A DNA stretch of 64,000 nucleotides from Siniperca chuatsi (GCF_020085105.1 NC_058055.1:10989822-11053821); one strand, 5' to 3'. Positions 34,572 through 47,694 are shown, numbered from the stretch's first letter. The notes: generated from the letters alone by a model not told the origin. Translations and numbers: made by a program.

Positions 34572-35478
34572 ACAGGTGTGACAGAGGAGTTCAAGGTGGA
34601 GGTGGGTCTGCATCAAGGATCGGCTCTGAGCCCCTTCTTGTTTGCTCTGGTGATGGACAGGCTGACAGATGAGGTTAGACAGGAATCTCCATGGACTATG
34701 ATGTTTGCAGATGACATTGTGATTTGTAATGAGAGCAGGGAGCAGGTGGAGGAAAATCTAGAGAGATGGAGGTCTGCTCTGGAAAACAGAGGAATGAAGC
34801 TTAGCCGCAGTAAGACAGAATACATGAGAGGGACCCAGGTGGAACGGTGAGGTTACAGGGAGCAGAGGTGAAGAAGGTGCAGGACTTTAAGTACTTAGGG
34901 TCAACGGTTCAGAGCAATGGAGACTGTGGAAAAGAGGTGAAGAGGCGAGTGCAAGTAGGTTGGAACGGGTGGAGAAAAGTGTCAGGTGTGTTGTGTGATA
35001 AAAGAGTATCAGCAAGAACGAAAGGAAAGGTGTTCAAGACGGTGGTGAGACCAGCGATGTTGTACAGCTTAGAGACAGCGGCACTGAAGAAAAGACAAGA
35101 GACAGAGCTGGAGGTAGCAGAGCTTAAGATGTTGAGGTTCTCTCTGGGAGTGACGAGGATGGACAGGATCAGGAATGAGTACATCAGAGGGACAGCTCAT
35201 GTTAGATGTTTTGGAGATAAAGTCAGAGAGGCCAGATTGAAGTGGTTTGGACATGTTCAGAGGAGAGACTGTGAATATATTGGTAGAAGGATGCTGAGGT
35301 TGGAGCTGCCAGGCAGGAGGTCTAGAGGAAGACCAAAGAGGAGATTTAAGGATGTAGTGAGAGAGGACATGAAGTTAATTGGTGAGAATGAAGAGGAAGC
35401 AGAGGACAGGGTTAGATGGAGGCACATGATTCGCTGTGGCGACCCCTGAAAGGGAACAGCCGAAAGGAAAAGAAGATA
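34572..35478 (+). mobile_element. 5'-truncated RTE-clade LINE
   Basis: Frame 34574-34850 encodes the RT core: GLHQGSALSPFLFALVMDRL and MMFADDIVI, with the catalytic ADD. An overlapping frame 34847-35449 continues with VQDFKYLGSTVQSNGDCGKE, LKMLRFSLGVTRMDRIRNE, WFGHVQRRD and an RGRPKRRFKDV tail ending MIRCGDP. This is the C-terminus typical of fish RTE elements. A frameshift near 34845 separates the two parts. The endonuclease and first part of the RT are absent, so the copy is dead. Confidence 0.88.
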
Positions 35479-35479
35479 A

Positions 35480-36225
35480 ACACTAATAATAGTATCCACA
35501 GTATATATTACCATTAATGTCAGAATATGTTGTCACTGATTAATAAACATTATAAAATTCCTTTAATATACCACTCACAGTAATCATTATGGTATAGTGG
35601 CTTATTGTTCCCCCCCATAGTATGTCTGAGTGAGTATGGTTTTATTTATCGACCACATTATCGTCACATAATCTTGACTTGTGGTTGCAGCATGACAGTT
35701 TCACTTCTGCTGTGACGTCAAGGATATGCAATATAGGATGTAGCATGATAGAAAGTACATCGTTCATCAAATCATTCATTTCTGACTCATCATGGAAAAT
35801 GTCTGACCAAGAGGGAAGAGGGAACTGGAAAAGGTTAAATACACAAACATAAAAATCTGTGTCACAACACACTTACAGCTGAAACGACCAACTTGCACCT
35901 GTTTTCCCTCCATGTAAATATGCTCTGTAAAACCTGCTTTTTGTACTTGTCAAACCTGCTGCTCCACTCTGTCGTCTCCCAGGAGGCACCTCAGACGATC
36001 CTATTACCGGAAGTTATCTAGCTTGTTTTCACCTGGGCGGAGTCCTCAGGTGAAAGCAGACTGTTTTTACAGATAGAAACGTCCATACAGTGAGTTAAGA
36101 GTTGGGAAATATAAGCAAGTGTCGTTAATTCGACGCAAGGAAGATTTTTTGCACCTTGCCTGGGCATTGGGTATTGTGAAAAAGGGGACGCCGTCGTGTT
36201 ACAGACAAGGACCAAACTGGTCGAC
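35480..36225 (+). other. Intergenic and f11r 5' flank
   Basis: No gene is seen up to the f11r start. The last 200 bp (tagaaacgtccatac ... acagacaagg) would be 5' UTR and promoter. No TATA box is evident. Confidence 0.45.
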
Positions 36226-39200
36226 ATGCTGTCCTGCGGGCTGGTTTCGGTGGCTTTGTTCTTTCTCGCAGCAACAGGTGAGTAATTTTGGCAATCATTT
36301 TTTTGGTTTAGTTTGAGGACAGCCGATGCTTAAAACTCTTTCTTGTTGCAGAATTTAACTCAACGACAATCACAATAATAATAGCTATTCAGCCTCTAAA
36401 TACTAAATGAAGTGTTGGCAGTTGTGTTGTCGCTAATGAGCCCCAAATGAACCTTGGGCCTGGTCGTGGAGCCAAAATGTTGGCCTGTTCTGTACCTGCT
36501 CTGCTTATGAGTTCGGGAGGTTGGTGATACGGCGAAGCTGATATTAGCTACCATAAAATAGGATTCTCTTTTGTAGTATACAGGATATTTTAAACGTTTT
36601 GCTATGACGCCCATGTAAAATTAAGTGACAGCTATATACTACTAGGCCCTTAGTGTAGGAGCAGCTGTAAAACCAGTAACCACAAAAATGTGGAAGGTGT
36701 AGAGAGATTGCCTTAAGTTACTAGCACAATAGGACCTTCCTTGAGTAGTTTTCATTTGCTTTCCAGGCTGGTTACTGTTTATTTTTGCTGTAATGCTCAT
36801 CAGTGCACCTGCAGCACAGTCTGCTGTATGAAATGGACCATGTACAACGCAGCTTATAGGCATGCCTCTTCAGGCTCGTTGCACTGAACAGAGACATGTA
36901 CTGCCAGGCTTTTAATTGAGTGGCTCTCTTATTCCTAGTTTTTAAGTTTTTTTTTTTTTATTTTTATTTTTTTATTGTTTTTTTTTACCTTGAAGGACAT
37001 TTATCACACCAACCGTGAGCTTCGCAAAGTATGCAAACAAAGAAGTCATGCGTTGGTTTCATGTTACACTGGAGGTGTCACCAAACCAAAACTGTGACTG
37101 TGCTGCCTTATCTCAGCTGAGACTGCCTGTGAGAAACTTGCGCAAGGTGTCGAGGAAATCTGAATGTCATTTAAGGATCTACAATAAAAGTGTAATTTGT
37201 AAATTTGAAGTTGAAGTATTATATTGGTACACATTCATTTAAAGTCTTGGTATTTGTATATTTTCATTTTGTGGATTTGATGTGTACAATAAATGACTTT
37301 GCACACAGCTAATGATTAACTGGCTCCTACTGCTGTGCCCTGCAGTTAAACCTTCTCTGTGTTACACAGGCTTATCACACAACAAGGTAGTGGTTACATC
37401 ATGTAACTCCCAACACTTAAAGCAATGGCAGTGGTGTATTGTAATGTAAAGTGGTGCATTAGATGCATATATGGTGAGACTGCATGCATTAATTAAAGTT
37501 GGCCGTGTCTTCTGTCGCAACAGCACTGCTGTGCCTGGAAAGACCCAGTTTCAGCCAGACTGTTTACAGTTTCACCGGAAGTGTTCTGGCTCAGCAGTCA
37601 GGAATGAGCCACATTTTTTTTAATTTTTTTTTTGTCCACACCCTGAAGGCTTGTGAGCATGCTCTGAGTGTTCGACAAAGGGTGTGTTCTTCAATCTTAA
37701 GTGCTTTTTCTGTGATCTTTAACAAATTGTCATTTTGTAAACAACGGTAGGTCTTTTAACCCTAATAAAGCCCTGTACAGTTAGATTGTGTTATTAAAAT
37801 CTTGTTTGTAGGGCTGCAACAAGATTTTGACAAGATTTCAACAAGATTGAAATAGCTGCTCTGTATTTTGAGGGCTGATGATCACCTCTTTCTCCTATCA
37901 ATCATCTTTTGATGTCTTCAACTTTTCAAAGCAGACCAAGCAAAGCACCGATCTCAGATGTTATTCTCTGATGAAAAAAGTTTAGAACTGATGCTAATCT
38001 CAAACTGAATCATCCCAGGCTCTGTCCCAGCCTCTCCCAGCCACCAGTCTTCATGTCTCCTGCAGCTTCTGGTGTTCATCCTTATAAATATTACAACACA
38101 GAGTGCTTTTATCTTGCCTCTTACCCAGCCTCAACCTCTTACTGGGGAGATAAAAAATACAGGCTTCCAACTGTTCATATTCCAAGCCTTCAATTCCACT
38201 TGAACACTCAGGATTTCCTGATAGGTCGCAGTTTTCCCACTTGTGGGATACTTATGTCTTTTAATTGTATGTCATTTTCTAAATTATATTATCCATTTTT
38301 TTATGTGGTTGATTTTACAATGTTAGCAAGAGCCCAGTAACTACAACAAGACTCTGCAGCCACTGACTTAATAATCATATTCATCAAGATATCATATTCA
38401 CAAGCAATAGCTGTACTTAAAGGAAGGGAGAAGCACCTTTTTAAAATTGTGGTTATGAATGTGAAAACTCAAACAATGACTGAATCAGTCATATAACTAA
38501 CCTTTTCAATGTGTAAAATAAGTCATGTTCACTGTACATGGTGTATATGTTTTCCTTTTGCTTGTCTCTCTCTATTATGTTTGTATTGTCTACTGTAGTA
38601 TCAGTTCACTAATAAAAAGCACAGAGATGTATTATTGTGACAGCATGTTATGCAACTTTAAAGTCTAATTGTTTTATTTTAATCTCTGTGTGTCCAGGCG
38701 TAAGTGGCTTTTCAGTCACTACCACCGACACAGATGTGCGAGTGAAAGAGAATGAAGGTGAGTCCTAAAAATATAAAATATCATATAATTTGAACGTAGA
38801 GGATAAGCCTGGAAATAAATACATAAATATTTTGCCAGTGAAGTGTTTGCTGAAAACTTGTACAATCTTACTATCATTTTCAATAAAGTATGAACTAGAA
38901 TAAAGGTGGAATTATTCTTGTATGGTGGTCCTGCTGTAAGGGCTGTAGGTACAGGTCAGTGACAGATTTCACCCCATGATGTGTCAAATTTTAAAGCCAA
39001 TGTATGCCTTAATTATATATCCCAAATTAGTTGTGTTTCCAGTCTTTCATTAACCCTGTTCTAAAGAGCAAAGATGGGAAGGTTGACTGTGTCTCGTTAC
39101 TCAATAGGAGACTATTGCCGTGCAGTAATCCTGCTCAGTCTTTTATCCACTTTGTGGTAGTGATTTTCACAGGAGAATATATCTGAGCCTTTTTCTAACA

Positions 39201-42200
39201 GGCTGTACGTTGTCTTCTTCAGTTGTATGATTATATTTGAAGGTTGTGTAGGTTATCTTTAAATGTCTTATCATGCAGTAAGTGTGTACATACACAAACC
39301 TAAGATGGACAGCTAATTTCAGAATTGTGGGGTTTTTTTTATAATTCCTTTTTATTTCCTATTGCATAATTAAAGTGAAAACCTTCTTTGTATAGTTGTG
39401 TTTTCTTTTTGGATTTATTATGAATTCTGTTATTTCAGGGACTGACCTTAAATGCTCGTATTCAGCTGACTTTGGTTCAAATGCCAGAGTTGAGTGGAAA
39501 TTTGATGACCTAAAAGGCACCCAGATGTATGTGATTTTTAATGGGAAAGTAACAGGTATGTAGTGACACTGTCTTTGTTTGTGTCTGTGTCTTTTTGTTG
39601 CAGGACATGTTTTCAGATAGGTGACACGTGTGTATCAGCTACAAACGATACTGCAGAATAATTTGATGGCAGAAACAAATTTTAAATGTCAATAAGGCAC
39701 TTGATGATGATCGCCTGTCACAGTGTGTTTTTATGAAGTCAGATTCAGATTCCAAACATTTTCTATTATTAAAGAAATTTCAGAGGACTGGGCAGCTTTG
39801 GCGAAAGTATGTGCTCTCTGAATGCTTTCGAGTCTGTTATGTAATACTGCAACTCTTCCACAGCACAATATTCCAACAGAGTGACAATGTACGGAAGTAA
39901 TCTGAGATTCTCCAAAGTGACCCGTAAGGATAATGGAGTGTACGACTGCGAGGTGTCTGGCAGCGGTCAGTATGGGGAAGTCAGAGTGAAGCTGACTGTT
40001 CTGGGTAAGGATCCTTTGTAATTATGTTCTGCAAACACATCTTTCTGTTTATAATCCACCCAGAGTCACATCACTACCATAAAATTACTAAAATTTCTTT
40101 CTTTTAAGTTTATGTAGTGTAATGAAGGTTGTGTATTACTGTACGTGTGGAGACCTTCTGAAAGCGGAATGTTATGTCCCGCAGTGCCTCCATCTCAGCC
40201 CTTGTGTAGGATCCCCTCCTCTGTCACGACGGGCAAGATGGCCCTCATGACCTGCCATGACAACGACGGCTCACCTCCACCCAAATACAACTGGTACAAA
40301 GATGGCATCCTTCTGCCCCCTGAACCTCAGAAGGTTTCTGGCTTCAAAAATGCCACCTACAGGCTAAATGCAGACAGTGGCAACCTGGTCAGCTACAACC
40401 TGTTACTTTGCACCATCTTTACTGTGACAGTTGTGGTCCCCATGGCCTTTTTAAAATGAAAAACATTTCCTGTCTGTTCTCTCAGGAGTTTTCCAGTGCA
40501 ACCAAGATGGACTCTGGTCAGTACTACTGTGAGGCTGTCAACAATGCTGGTCCTCCTCAGCGCTGTAAAGGCACGATAATGGAAGTCCGTAAGTGTTCTT
40601 CTCTTTAATTTCAAAAATATGCTTTAGCCTGGGCTGATTTAAAAAAAATAAATAAATAAATAAATAAAAATTTCCTTGACCAAGAATAAAATGAAGCACA
40701 TGACAGTAAGGTTACGCATTGAAGAGACAGTAATTGTGAAACCAGTTTCAGCTGGTGGACGGCGTTGCATGCCAACACCTAGGACGGTTAACTGGTTTGG
40801 CTACATCAAAGGAGCCAATAGAAACTGTAACGCTCATGATTAAGATCCAACCTTCATTTTCAATTTTCCTTTAATCATTTGGGTGCTGCAACAGTTTTTC
40901 ATGAAAATGTACTAGTTGACCACACCACGATGTTTGACTGTAATTCAGCTAATGAATCTCAAAATGGGATGTTTTCTTCAAGGTGACCTAAACACTGGAG
41001 GAATTGTTGCTGGCGTAATAGTGGCCCTGCTGCTACTGCTCCTACTGGGATTTGGCATTTGGTATGCCAACAAGAAAGGATACCTGCCCAGTGAGTTTTC
41101 TACATTATATAAAAATCATAACATTTACTGTGATCATCAGTATTCTGATATTCAGTGTTGAATTTACCCAGAAAGAGAAACAGATTGTTGGGCATTAAAT
41201 TAATTCAAATTAAACTGAAAACAGTAGTTTCAGCACATAGTCCAGAACCAGGCAGCAGTAAAGGAAGCAGAGATAGCTAGTGATAGTGCTAGCAGGCGAG
41301 TGGCAACATAAAATGTTTTTCCAGCTCTGACATATTGTCAGCACAAAGTTTATTGAAAAAACAACATTTAGGTCATAGATGCAGTAAAATGATTATGAGA
41401 CAACATCTTTATATTACTGACTACAAGCTGCAGCAATCAAAAAATTAGTCCAGTCACAAACTTCATAACTACAACATCAATAACTGATAAAATGCATACA
41501 TATAATGAGTTGAGCTATGTATCTCAGGATCTACAGAATATAATAGAAAGCTGAAAATAGAATATAGTAATATTTATCAACAAGAAGTTCAAACAGGGGG
41601 CATTGGTATATGAAATGACAACCAGTCCAGTTTAACTATCCAAACTATAAATCATTTCCGTAATCTGCATCTTAAATTAAAACAAAGCATGTAGAAAATG
41701 TTGTATTTACTAATGAAGACAAACATTGGAATCAAATCTTAAGATTTTAAGTTTCTCTTCTCTTCAAGTTCCATGACCAACCACAAATATTTTTTTCATT
41801 TGAGGGAGGAGGGAAACGGCAAGATTGTTTTGTTATTATTTGTCCAGCATGCATGATGTCAAGGTGTCCAGCTACTTAGAAAAGATGTTGTGTCAAATGT
41901 GTCTCTTACCAAAGAGACTTTAGACTATATAGGCCTTCATTTTAAATTTGAATACAATCGCAGCATTAAGCTGAAGTGTCAGGAGTAAACTGAACCTGAC
42001 TAATTGAATGTATTTTTAGCCGTCAAAAAAAGGAAGACAGTTGCATATTTGTAATATATGTACCAAATACTTTATCCTACTGACGTTTTCTTTCTGCCAT
42101 TTACAGAGAAGAGTGAAAGGTAAGAGGATTTTCTTTTCTACACTGTCTAATGGATTTTTATCAGATAATCTGTAGACTCCTACAGGCTGACTTTACACTT

Positions 42201-42864
42201 TTTCCTCAGGGAATATGGAATGCCATTTTAGTCCATATTAAATAAATAAATACATAAATATGCTTATGAAATTAATAAATAAATCCTGAAATAAAAGGTC
42301 CCCTGAAATAAATAGCAATGTAGCCCTTTGAAAAACATCCAGAAAAAATAAAAACCTATTAATTTATTGACCTATACAGACTCATTTATATATTTATATT
42401 TACATTTATTTATATATTTATTTTATTTCATAGCCTTTATTTATTTATTTATTTATTTATTTAATATTAAATAAAATGGAATTCCAAAAGGGAAGTACAG
42501 GTTTCCTTCACATTACATGTATAAACTGGTCTGCTCTCTCTGTGACTAGCTCAACATGTTTTTTATTTTTATTTTTTATTCTCCCTGCAGCAAACCAAAG
42601 CCCAACGTGGTCTACCAGGCAACATCATTGCACGGTGGTGGTGGTGATGATGAAGATGTAAGTATGAGCCTGCCTGTTGTCAATTTTAAGTATTGTTGTT
42701 ATTCCAAGAGATTTATATCACAGTCAGGGACATTTGTTTAATTAAGGACATTTTTTCCCCTATGTTTAACAGACTGACAGCTGTAGGAAAAATGTTCCTG
42801 TTCTGATGTTTGATGTGTTTGTTTTCAGGGGGAATTCAAACAGAAGTCATCATTTGTGGTATAG
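36226..42864 (+). CDS. f11r: F11R / junctional adhesion molecule A
   Basis: Ten coding exons (36226-36277, 38698-38757, 39439-39555, 39864-40004, 40185-40387, 40486-40588, 40983-41090, 42107-42119, 42591-42657, 42829-42864) total 900 nt, giving 299 residues, equal to human JAM-A. Signal peptide 1-21. V-type Ig domain with C43 and C105, including RVE at 54-56, the JAM-A cis-dimer motif. C2-type Ig domain with C147 and C206, entered by VPPSQP. Transmembrane helix about 231-253. The short tail ends GEFKQKSSFVV, a class II PDZ ligand (human SSFLV). F11R sits at tight junctions of epithelia and endothelia and on leukocytes and platelets. JAM-A is preferred to JAM-B/C by RVEWKF, GEV.VKL.VLVPPS and the tail. 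Exon 8 is a 13-nt microexon; the exon 5 donor ctg/gtcagc is weak. Confidence 0.92.
42217..42490. repeat. f11r: Palindromic (TTTA)n-rich element in f11r intron 8
   Basis: ggaatgccattttag at about 42217 and aaataaaatggaattcc ending about 42485 are inverted. Between them are aaata and ttta runs that are also complementary. It sits between the microexon and exon 9. Confidence 0.55.
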
Positions 42865-43525
42865 TCTGCAATGTCACGACAGGACAACGCCTGGTTTTAA
42901 TTGTCTTAGTTTTTATAAAGCAGTGTGATTGTTTGAGTTGACCTGAACTGTCTACTTTGTCTCAGATGCATCAACGTGTGGGGTTTAAGTATCAAGGTTA
43001 TAGGAAATAATTTACTCCAGACAGGTGCTGAGACCTCTTTCATACATTGATATTGGTTTTGTAATAGAATGTGCTGTGGCTACTAGTGAACCATTTTTCC
43101 ACCTATGTTTGGAGTGTGTGCTTCTGATTTTCTGATTTTTCAAATGATGCATCTGCATGTAAACATGTCTAATCAAATGGAGTACAGATACTCCCAGTAC
43201 CCGCAATAGGAAAAATACAGGTATGTAAATGTATTTAGTTATTTTCTAAGGAAAATGACACATGAGCACGATGGACACTATTTTCTCTGCAAACACAGTG
43301 TCTTGATAAAACTTTTTATTTTACAATCACATTTTTATTACATTTACTGACCCATCACCTTAATTTCCTCCAGTGCAACTTTTATCAGTCACTCTGTGTA
43401 CCTAAGCTGAAATGTTGATGGAGCTGGATCATATCATAGAGTGCCTCTGAAAGGTGTTTTATCTTTTTCTTTTTTTAATAAACGACAAAACTGTTGTACA
43501 ATATTTTTTCTAATAAAGTGTGTTA
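42865..43525 (+). other. f11r: f11r 3' UTR (approximate)
   Basis: Noncoding sequence after TAG. AATAAA signals at about 43477 and 43512 suggest poly(A) addition around 43500-43535. Confidence 0.55.
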
Positions 43526-43529
43526 AGTT

Positions 43530-44614
43530 TCTCTTTCTTGTAAATAACTGTTTTTACATCTATAATTTAAAAAAATTTAAAAAATCTCTTGTCTCTGAGC
43601 TGTCGTCCTCTCTAGAAACTCTACTGCAACTGCTTGTGTGATATTAATATTTTAGGTGCACATTATCTTTAACATATCATTTCTAGTTGATCTAGTATTA
43701 CTTTTGTCTGGTAGTGCTGTCTGAGACATAAGTTTGTAAACCTCTGAACTACATTGTCTAAGCTAATTGATCTTTAAAAGAGTGTAGACTGACAGTTCAG
43801 TCAACATCCTTCAAACGGATTGAGACTTTAATTAATTGGAAACGTGTGATGTGTTAAACAAGTTTTAAATGATTACCAGCATCTTTGTAAGGAATTGTGT
43901 GTACCCCTATCATAATGATTAATTACCCAAACTGTTCTGACGTCTACCTCCGGACACTAAAGTGACATTAATTTGTTTTATTTGTTACTTGACATCCACA
44001 AATTCTCAGGTCATGTGTTTAAGTGGTTTGATAAGGTCAGACATCAAAACATATCATGAGCTTAAATGATCTATCAGGTACAATATTTAAATTGGGAAAC
44101 AAGTTTTCTACATTGCTTGACCTTTCCTTTGTAGAAATTTTAGAGCTGATGAATCAGCTGATGGTTGTAACTTTACTTTATATATTGGTTAATAAAATTG
44201 TGTTGTTAAATTCAGTCTACTGTCATGTGTCAACAAGTTAATAATCATAATCTTTTTATGAAGGTGTGTCACAAGTTGATTTTACTGACAAGGTCACTGG
44301 ATGCATATGAGAGAATTAGAGGTGAAGACTGACGGTTTAGTGTACCTAATGACAAAAGGATCCAAAAAAACAAATGTACACAAACCTAAAACATTACCTA
44401 CATTATTGACCACTGCAGCTTGACTAATTCAGAGAATAGCCTCATTATCCCTATGTTCTGAACACTGTTATGTCATTAAAATACTTACAAGTGCAAGAAC
44501 ATGCAGTAAATGCATAAACCACTCCTACAGTAATGATACAATAAAGTTAATGAAGCATACAGAGCTACATGTGCATCAGCAGCAGTCTGGCTGTAGATAA
44601 AATACAAATACATC
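43530..44614. other. Intergenic sequence, no gene seen
   Basis: AT-rich DNA without a recognisable gene, RNA or complete repeat. Confidence 0.55.
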
Positions 44615-44622
44615 ATCTAGAT

Positions 44623-45064
44623 CAGGGGTTTTCAAAGTCTGAGACTGGGCCACCCCTCTGCCAAAGCTAGGAAAAAGGTGCCTCCTAACCCTACCTTAGT
44701 GTACTTGCTTAGTTTCGCTCAATTCCTGGATGCCTATCATGATTATGTTATTTGATCCCATAGACACTCAACAACTGAGCCAAGATAGCCTAATATTGCT
44801 GTTTGACATAACTTCACACTACACCAAATACATAAAAAAATGTCTGTTCTGAGGCATTTATTAGTTTCTGACTCGGGGAAAGGGGGAAAAACAGTAAAAT
44901 TCCTCTAAAAACTATCTCTTTAACCAAACCACACACATTTAGGCTATTCTATGTGATGTCCTTTTGATAACTAATGTAATAACTAACATAATATTTTTTC
45001 ACTTCCATTCACTGAGCCTCCCCTGAAATTGTTTGGACCCTGCCTCCCACTTTGAAAACCTCTG
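44623..45064. mobile_element. hAT-like MITE with 8-bp target duplication
   Basis: Terminal inverted repeats caggggttttcaaagt (44623) and actttgaaaacctctg (ends 45064) are flanked by atctagat (44615-44622) and aactagat (45065-45072), an 8-bp duplication with one change. About 440 bp, no transposase. Confidence 0.82.
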
Positions 45065-45465
45065 AACTAGATTTTCCCTGTGAAGCCCCTTGCAACATGC
45101 TGCAAATCCTCAACATCCCTTTATGTCAATACAGTATATAAACTACTATTATTACATTGAGAACACAACACAAAGTATGAAAATAACACAAAAAGTGAAC
45201 AGTACATCTACTTTTCAACCAGCTATGGCACACCTCTGTTGATGCAGCGAACTCTTCTTTGCATTTCGAAAAATCAAGATATAAATACATGTATGCCTTC
45301 CCAGCCTTTTAGAGTCTGCATATGTCCTAATCCTGATCATGATGGGGTGTTGATTGCCCAGTCATAAGGTCTAAACTTTTATATTACAATATTATGTATT
45401 ATAATTTCCTTTAACTGTGTCTAGTTCACATGAGGGTGCAATATTCCCATTCATTTCCATGATAC

Positions 45466-45963
45466 CAGTGGTGGAATGTAACTAACTACATTAACTCAAG
45501 TATTGTACTTAAGTACAATTTTGAAGTACTTGTACTTTACTTGAGTATTTCCATTTTATGCAACTTTATACTTTTACTCAGAGTAAGGATGCAAAATTTA
45601 ATCAAACATAAAATATCATGTATTATTATAGGTTGAGATAAGATAAGGGGGGAAATTCACAAGCTAGCAGTGTATTAAAAAAGTTAAATTTAGCTCCACC
45701 TTTACTATCTGCAACATCAAAGTGATGTACACATAATGAATCACTATTTATAATCCAATAATATAATATATATTATTCTGAAATGGGCCATTCTGCATAA
45801 TCAGTACTTTTACTTTTGGTACTTTAAAATGCATTTTGATGCTAATACTTTTGTCCTTTTACTTAAGTAACATTTGAATGCAGGACTTTTACTTGTAACA
45901 GAGTATTTCTACACTGTGGTATTGTTTCTTTTACCTAAGATCTCAGTACTTCTTCCACCACCG
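45466..45963. mobile_element. hAT-like MITE ('cagtggtgg' family)
   Basis: The element starts cagtggtggaa and ends ttccaccaccg. It is flanked by catgatac (45458-45465) and cataatac (45964-45971), an 8-bp duplication with one change. The inside is rich in acttaagtac / gtacttgtactttactt. It has no coding sequence. Fragments of related sequence lie at 21153 and 47695. Confidence 0.82.
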
Positions 45964-46689
45964 CATAATACGATCAGACAGGTTCCTGATAGGATACACA
46001 ATGCCAAGTTGTGCCAGTCCATGATGTCACCACAGACATCAGTTTCAAAATAAAATGCATACACGTACACAGTCCTGATCTTGAGCATGATGGGATGTTG
46101 ATTACTTAACTACCAAAGGATATTTTTTTTTAAATTATAATATTAAGCTATGCTACCAGTTGGTGGGCAATAAAACCAAGTTCTGCCACTCCTCACCACA
46201 GACAAATTTCAAAATAAAACGCATACACTTACATGTGGGAGTAAATAGGGAAATGAATAAATACAAAAATTACAAATTAAGAAGTTATTAAAAAACTAAC
46301 AAAAATGGGGATATGTTTACAAAGTTTGCCGCACGTAAGTTGCTATGGCAACTGATGATGGCGTGCTGATCGCTTGCTGTGCACTGCGCATGCGGAGTGT
46401 GTCGACACCCACTTTCGCAGACAGGAAGTGTGACCAACTTTTTCCACCATCCAGCTATACTTGGACATTTTTCATCATACTGCCTCAACTAATGTGATTC
46501 ATTTCAGTGTACAAGTGTAACAACAGCACGTCTAACCGAGAAGAGTTTACTTTCAGTTTAACTCGTGTTCCGCACAGATTTTCCTGTCCTCTCGCAAACT
46601 GTGTACTGTCCCTTTAAGTTGGAACATTTAACAGGCTGAACCTCCGCTCACTCAGGACCCATTCATAAATAAGAGATCGTATGGAAAGG

Positions 46690-47076
46690 TAGCTCATATA
46701 GTCGCATCTGATTCCTCATGCAGCGCACCGGATGCGAGGGGCGAGTAGGAACCAGACACGTTCACCGCGGTCGGGGACTGTGAATCGGGGGCACGGCTGA
46801 GAGAGCAGGAGTGACTTTCCATGGCTGACCCCCCTGCTGATGGTTTTGACTTCATGTGCGAGCCGTCAGGAGGCAGCTTGATCCAGCTCAGAGCATTTGG
46901 CAAACCCAGAAAAATGCTCGTTTCCTCGCGGGGTTTGGTGTTTTCTACGTGCTTCCGCTTAAGACAAGTCATCCTGGTGTAGAAAGTCTACCGCTCCCAT
47001 CCTTCCCTCTTTTTTCTTTTTTCTTTTTTTTCACCAGAGGAGCCGAGGATCTCCCATACCGATGGAGCAGTGAGTT
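46690..47076 (+). promoter_or_regulatory. ubash3b: GC-richer ubash3b promoter / 5' UTR region
   Basis: CpG dinucleotides are much denser here than in the surrounding AT-rich DNA (for example gcagcgcaccggatgcgagg, ttcaccgcggtcgg). The stretch runs directly into the first coding exon. No TATA box is evident, in keeping with a CpG-type promoter. Confidence 0.5.
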
Positions 47077-47204
47077 ATGGCAGCTAAAGAGGAACTGTAT
47101 GCCAAAGTGACCCCGCGGAGGCAGCGCCAGAGCCGGCCAAGCAACGTCAAACATGGGTCCCCTCTGGACGTGCTGCTGTCCATGGGCTTCCCCAAGACCA
47201 GGGC
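47077..47204 (+). CDS. ubash3b: UBASH3B (STS-1), coding exon 1: N-terminus and start of UBA
   Basis: MAAKEELYAKVTPRRQRQSR, then HGSPLDVLLSMGFPKTRA, match the human UBASH3B N-terminus and the first part of the ubiquitin-associated (UBA) domain. The start is set by an in-frame TGA at 47071-47073, two codons before ATG at 47077. The human protein starts 11 residues earlier, from an ATG not available in this reading. The exon ends agggc/gtgagt at 47204/47205 in phase 2. The next coding exon, at 60984, restores the Ala codon and continues LKALVSTGGKNVQAACDW. Confidence 0.9.
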
Positions 47205-47228
47205 GTGAGTACACCGCTCCACTGTCCC

Positions 47229-47230
<2 letters not shown>

Positions 47231-47281
<51 letters not shown>
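47231..47281. repeat. (CA)n microsatellite
   Basis: About 25 uninterrupted ca units 26 nt downstream of the ubash3b exon 1 donor. Confidence 0.95.
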
Positions 47282-47284
<3 letters not shown>

Positions 47285-47694
47285 ACTATAACCAGGTTAA
47301 ATCAGGCTTCCCAGCAGCATCCCTGATATTCACCCTCTAGCCGAAGTTTTCATGCCTCCTTATCTGTTTCTCTGTGTGTTTCATTATCAACATCAGCAGC
47401 TGATGGGAAGCATCTCTGCAGCATGTTGTTAACACATGTTATATCCTATGGAGTCATGTCAAATGACCCCTTTTACACTGTAGTTGCTCTTGAATCCACA
47501 GCCATATTACATGTTCCACAGCAGGGTTATGCAATAGGATTTAATCTCACTTATTTAGATTTTTGTGCCACTGTCTTGAGTTTGGTCCCCTTTTTTAGTA
47601 TCAAATAACACATTAGAAATAAACTTACATTGAGTCAATTTGTATTTTGTATTTTGAGACTTACATTGTTGTTACATGGTTGTTGTTTTTGTTA

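Noticed and set aside
37499-38340. Open frames in f11r intron 1 (83 and 95 codons)
   Set aside because: No homology, no splice link to f11r exons and no conserved motif; probably chance.
36226-42864. JAM2 or JAM3 identity for the junctional adhesion gene
   Set aside because: The RVEWKF motif, VPPS domain junction and GEFKQ-SSF-V tail are closer to JAM-A, although THY1, UBASH3B and JAM3 share a human chromosome arm. A tree would settle it.
46969-47279. Antisense frames starting MCVCVCVC
   Set aside because: They are the (CA)n repeat and the reverse strand of ubash3b exon 1.
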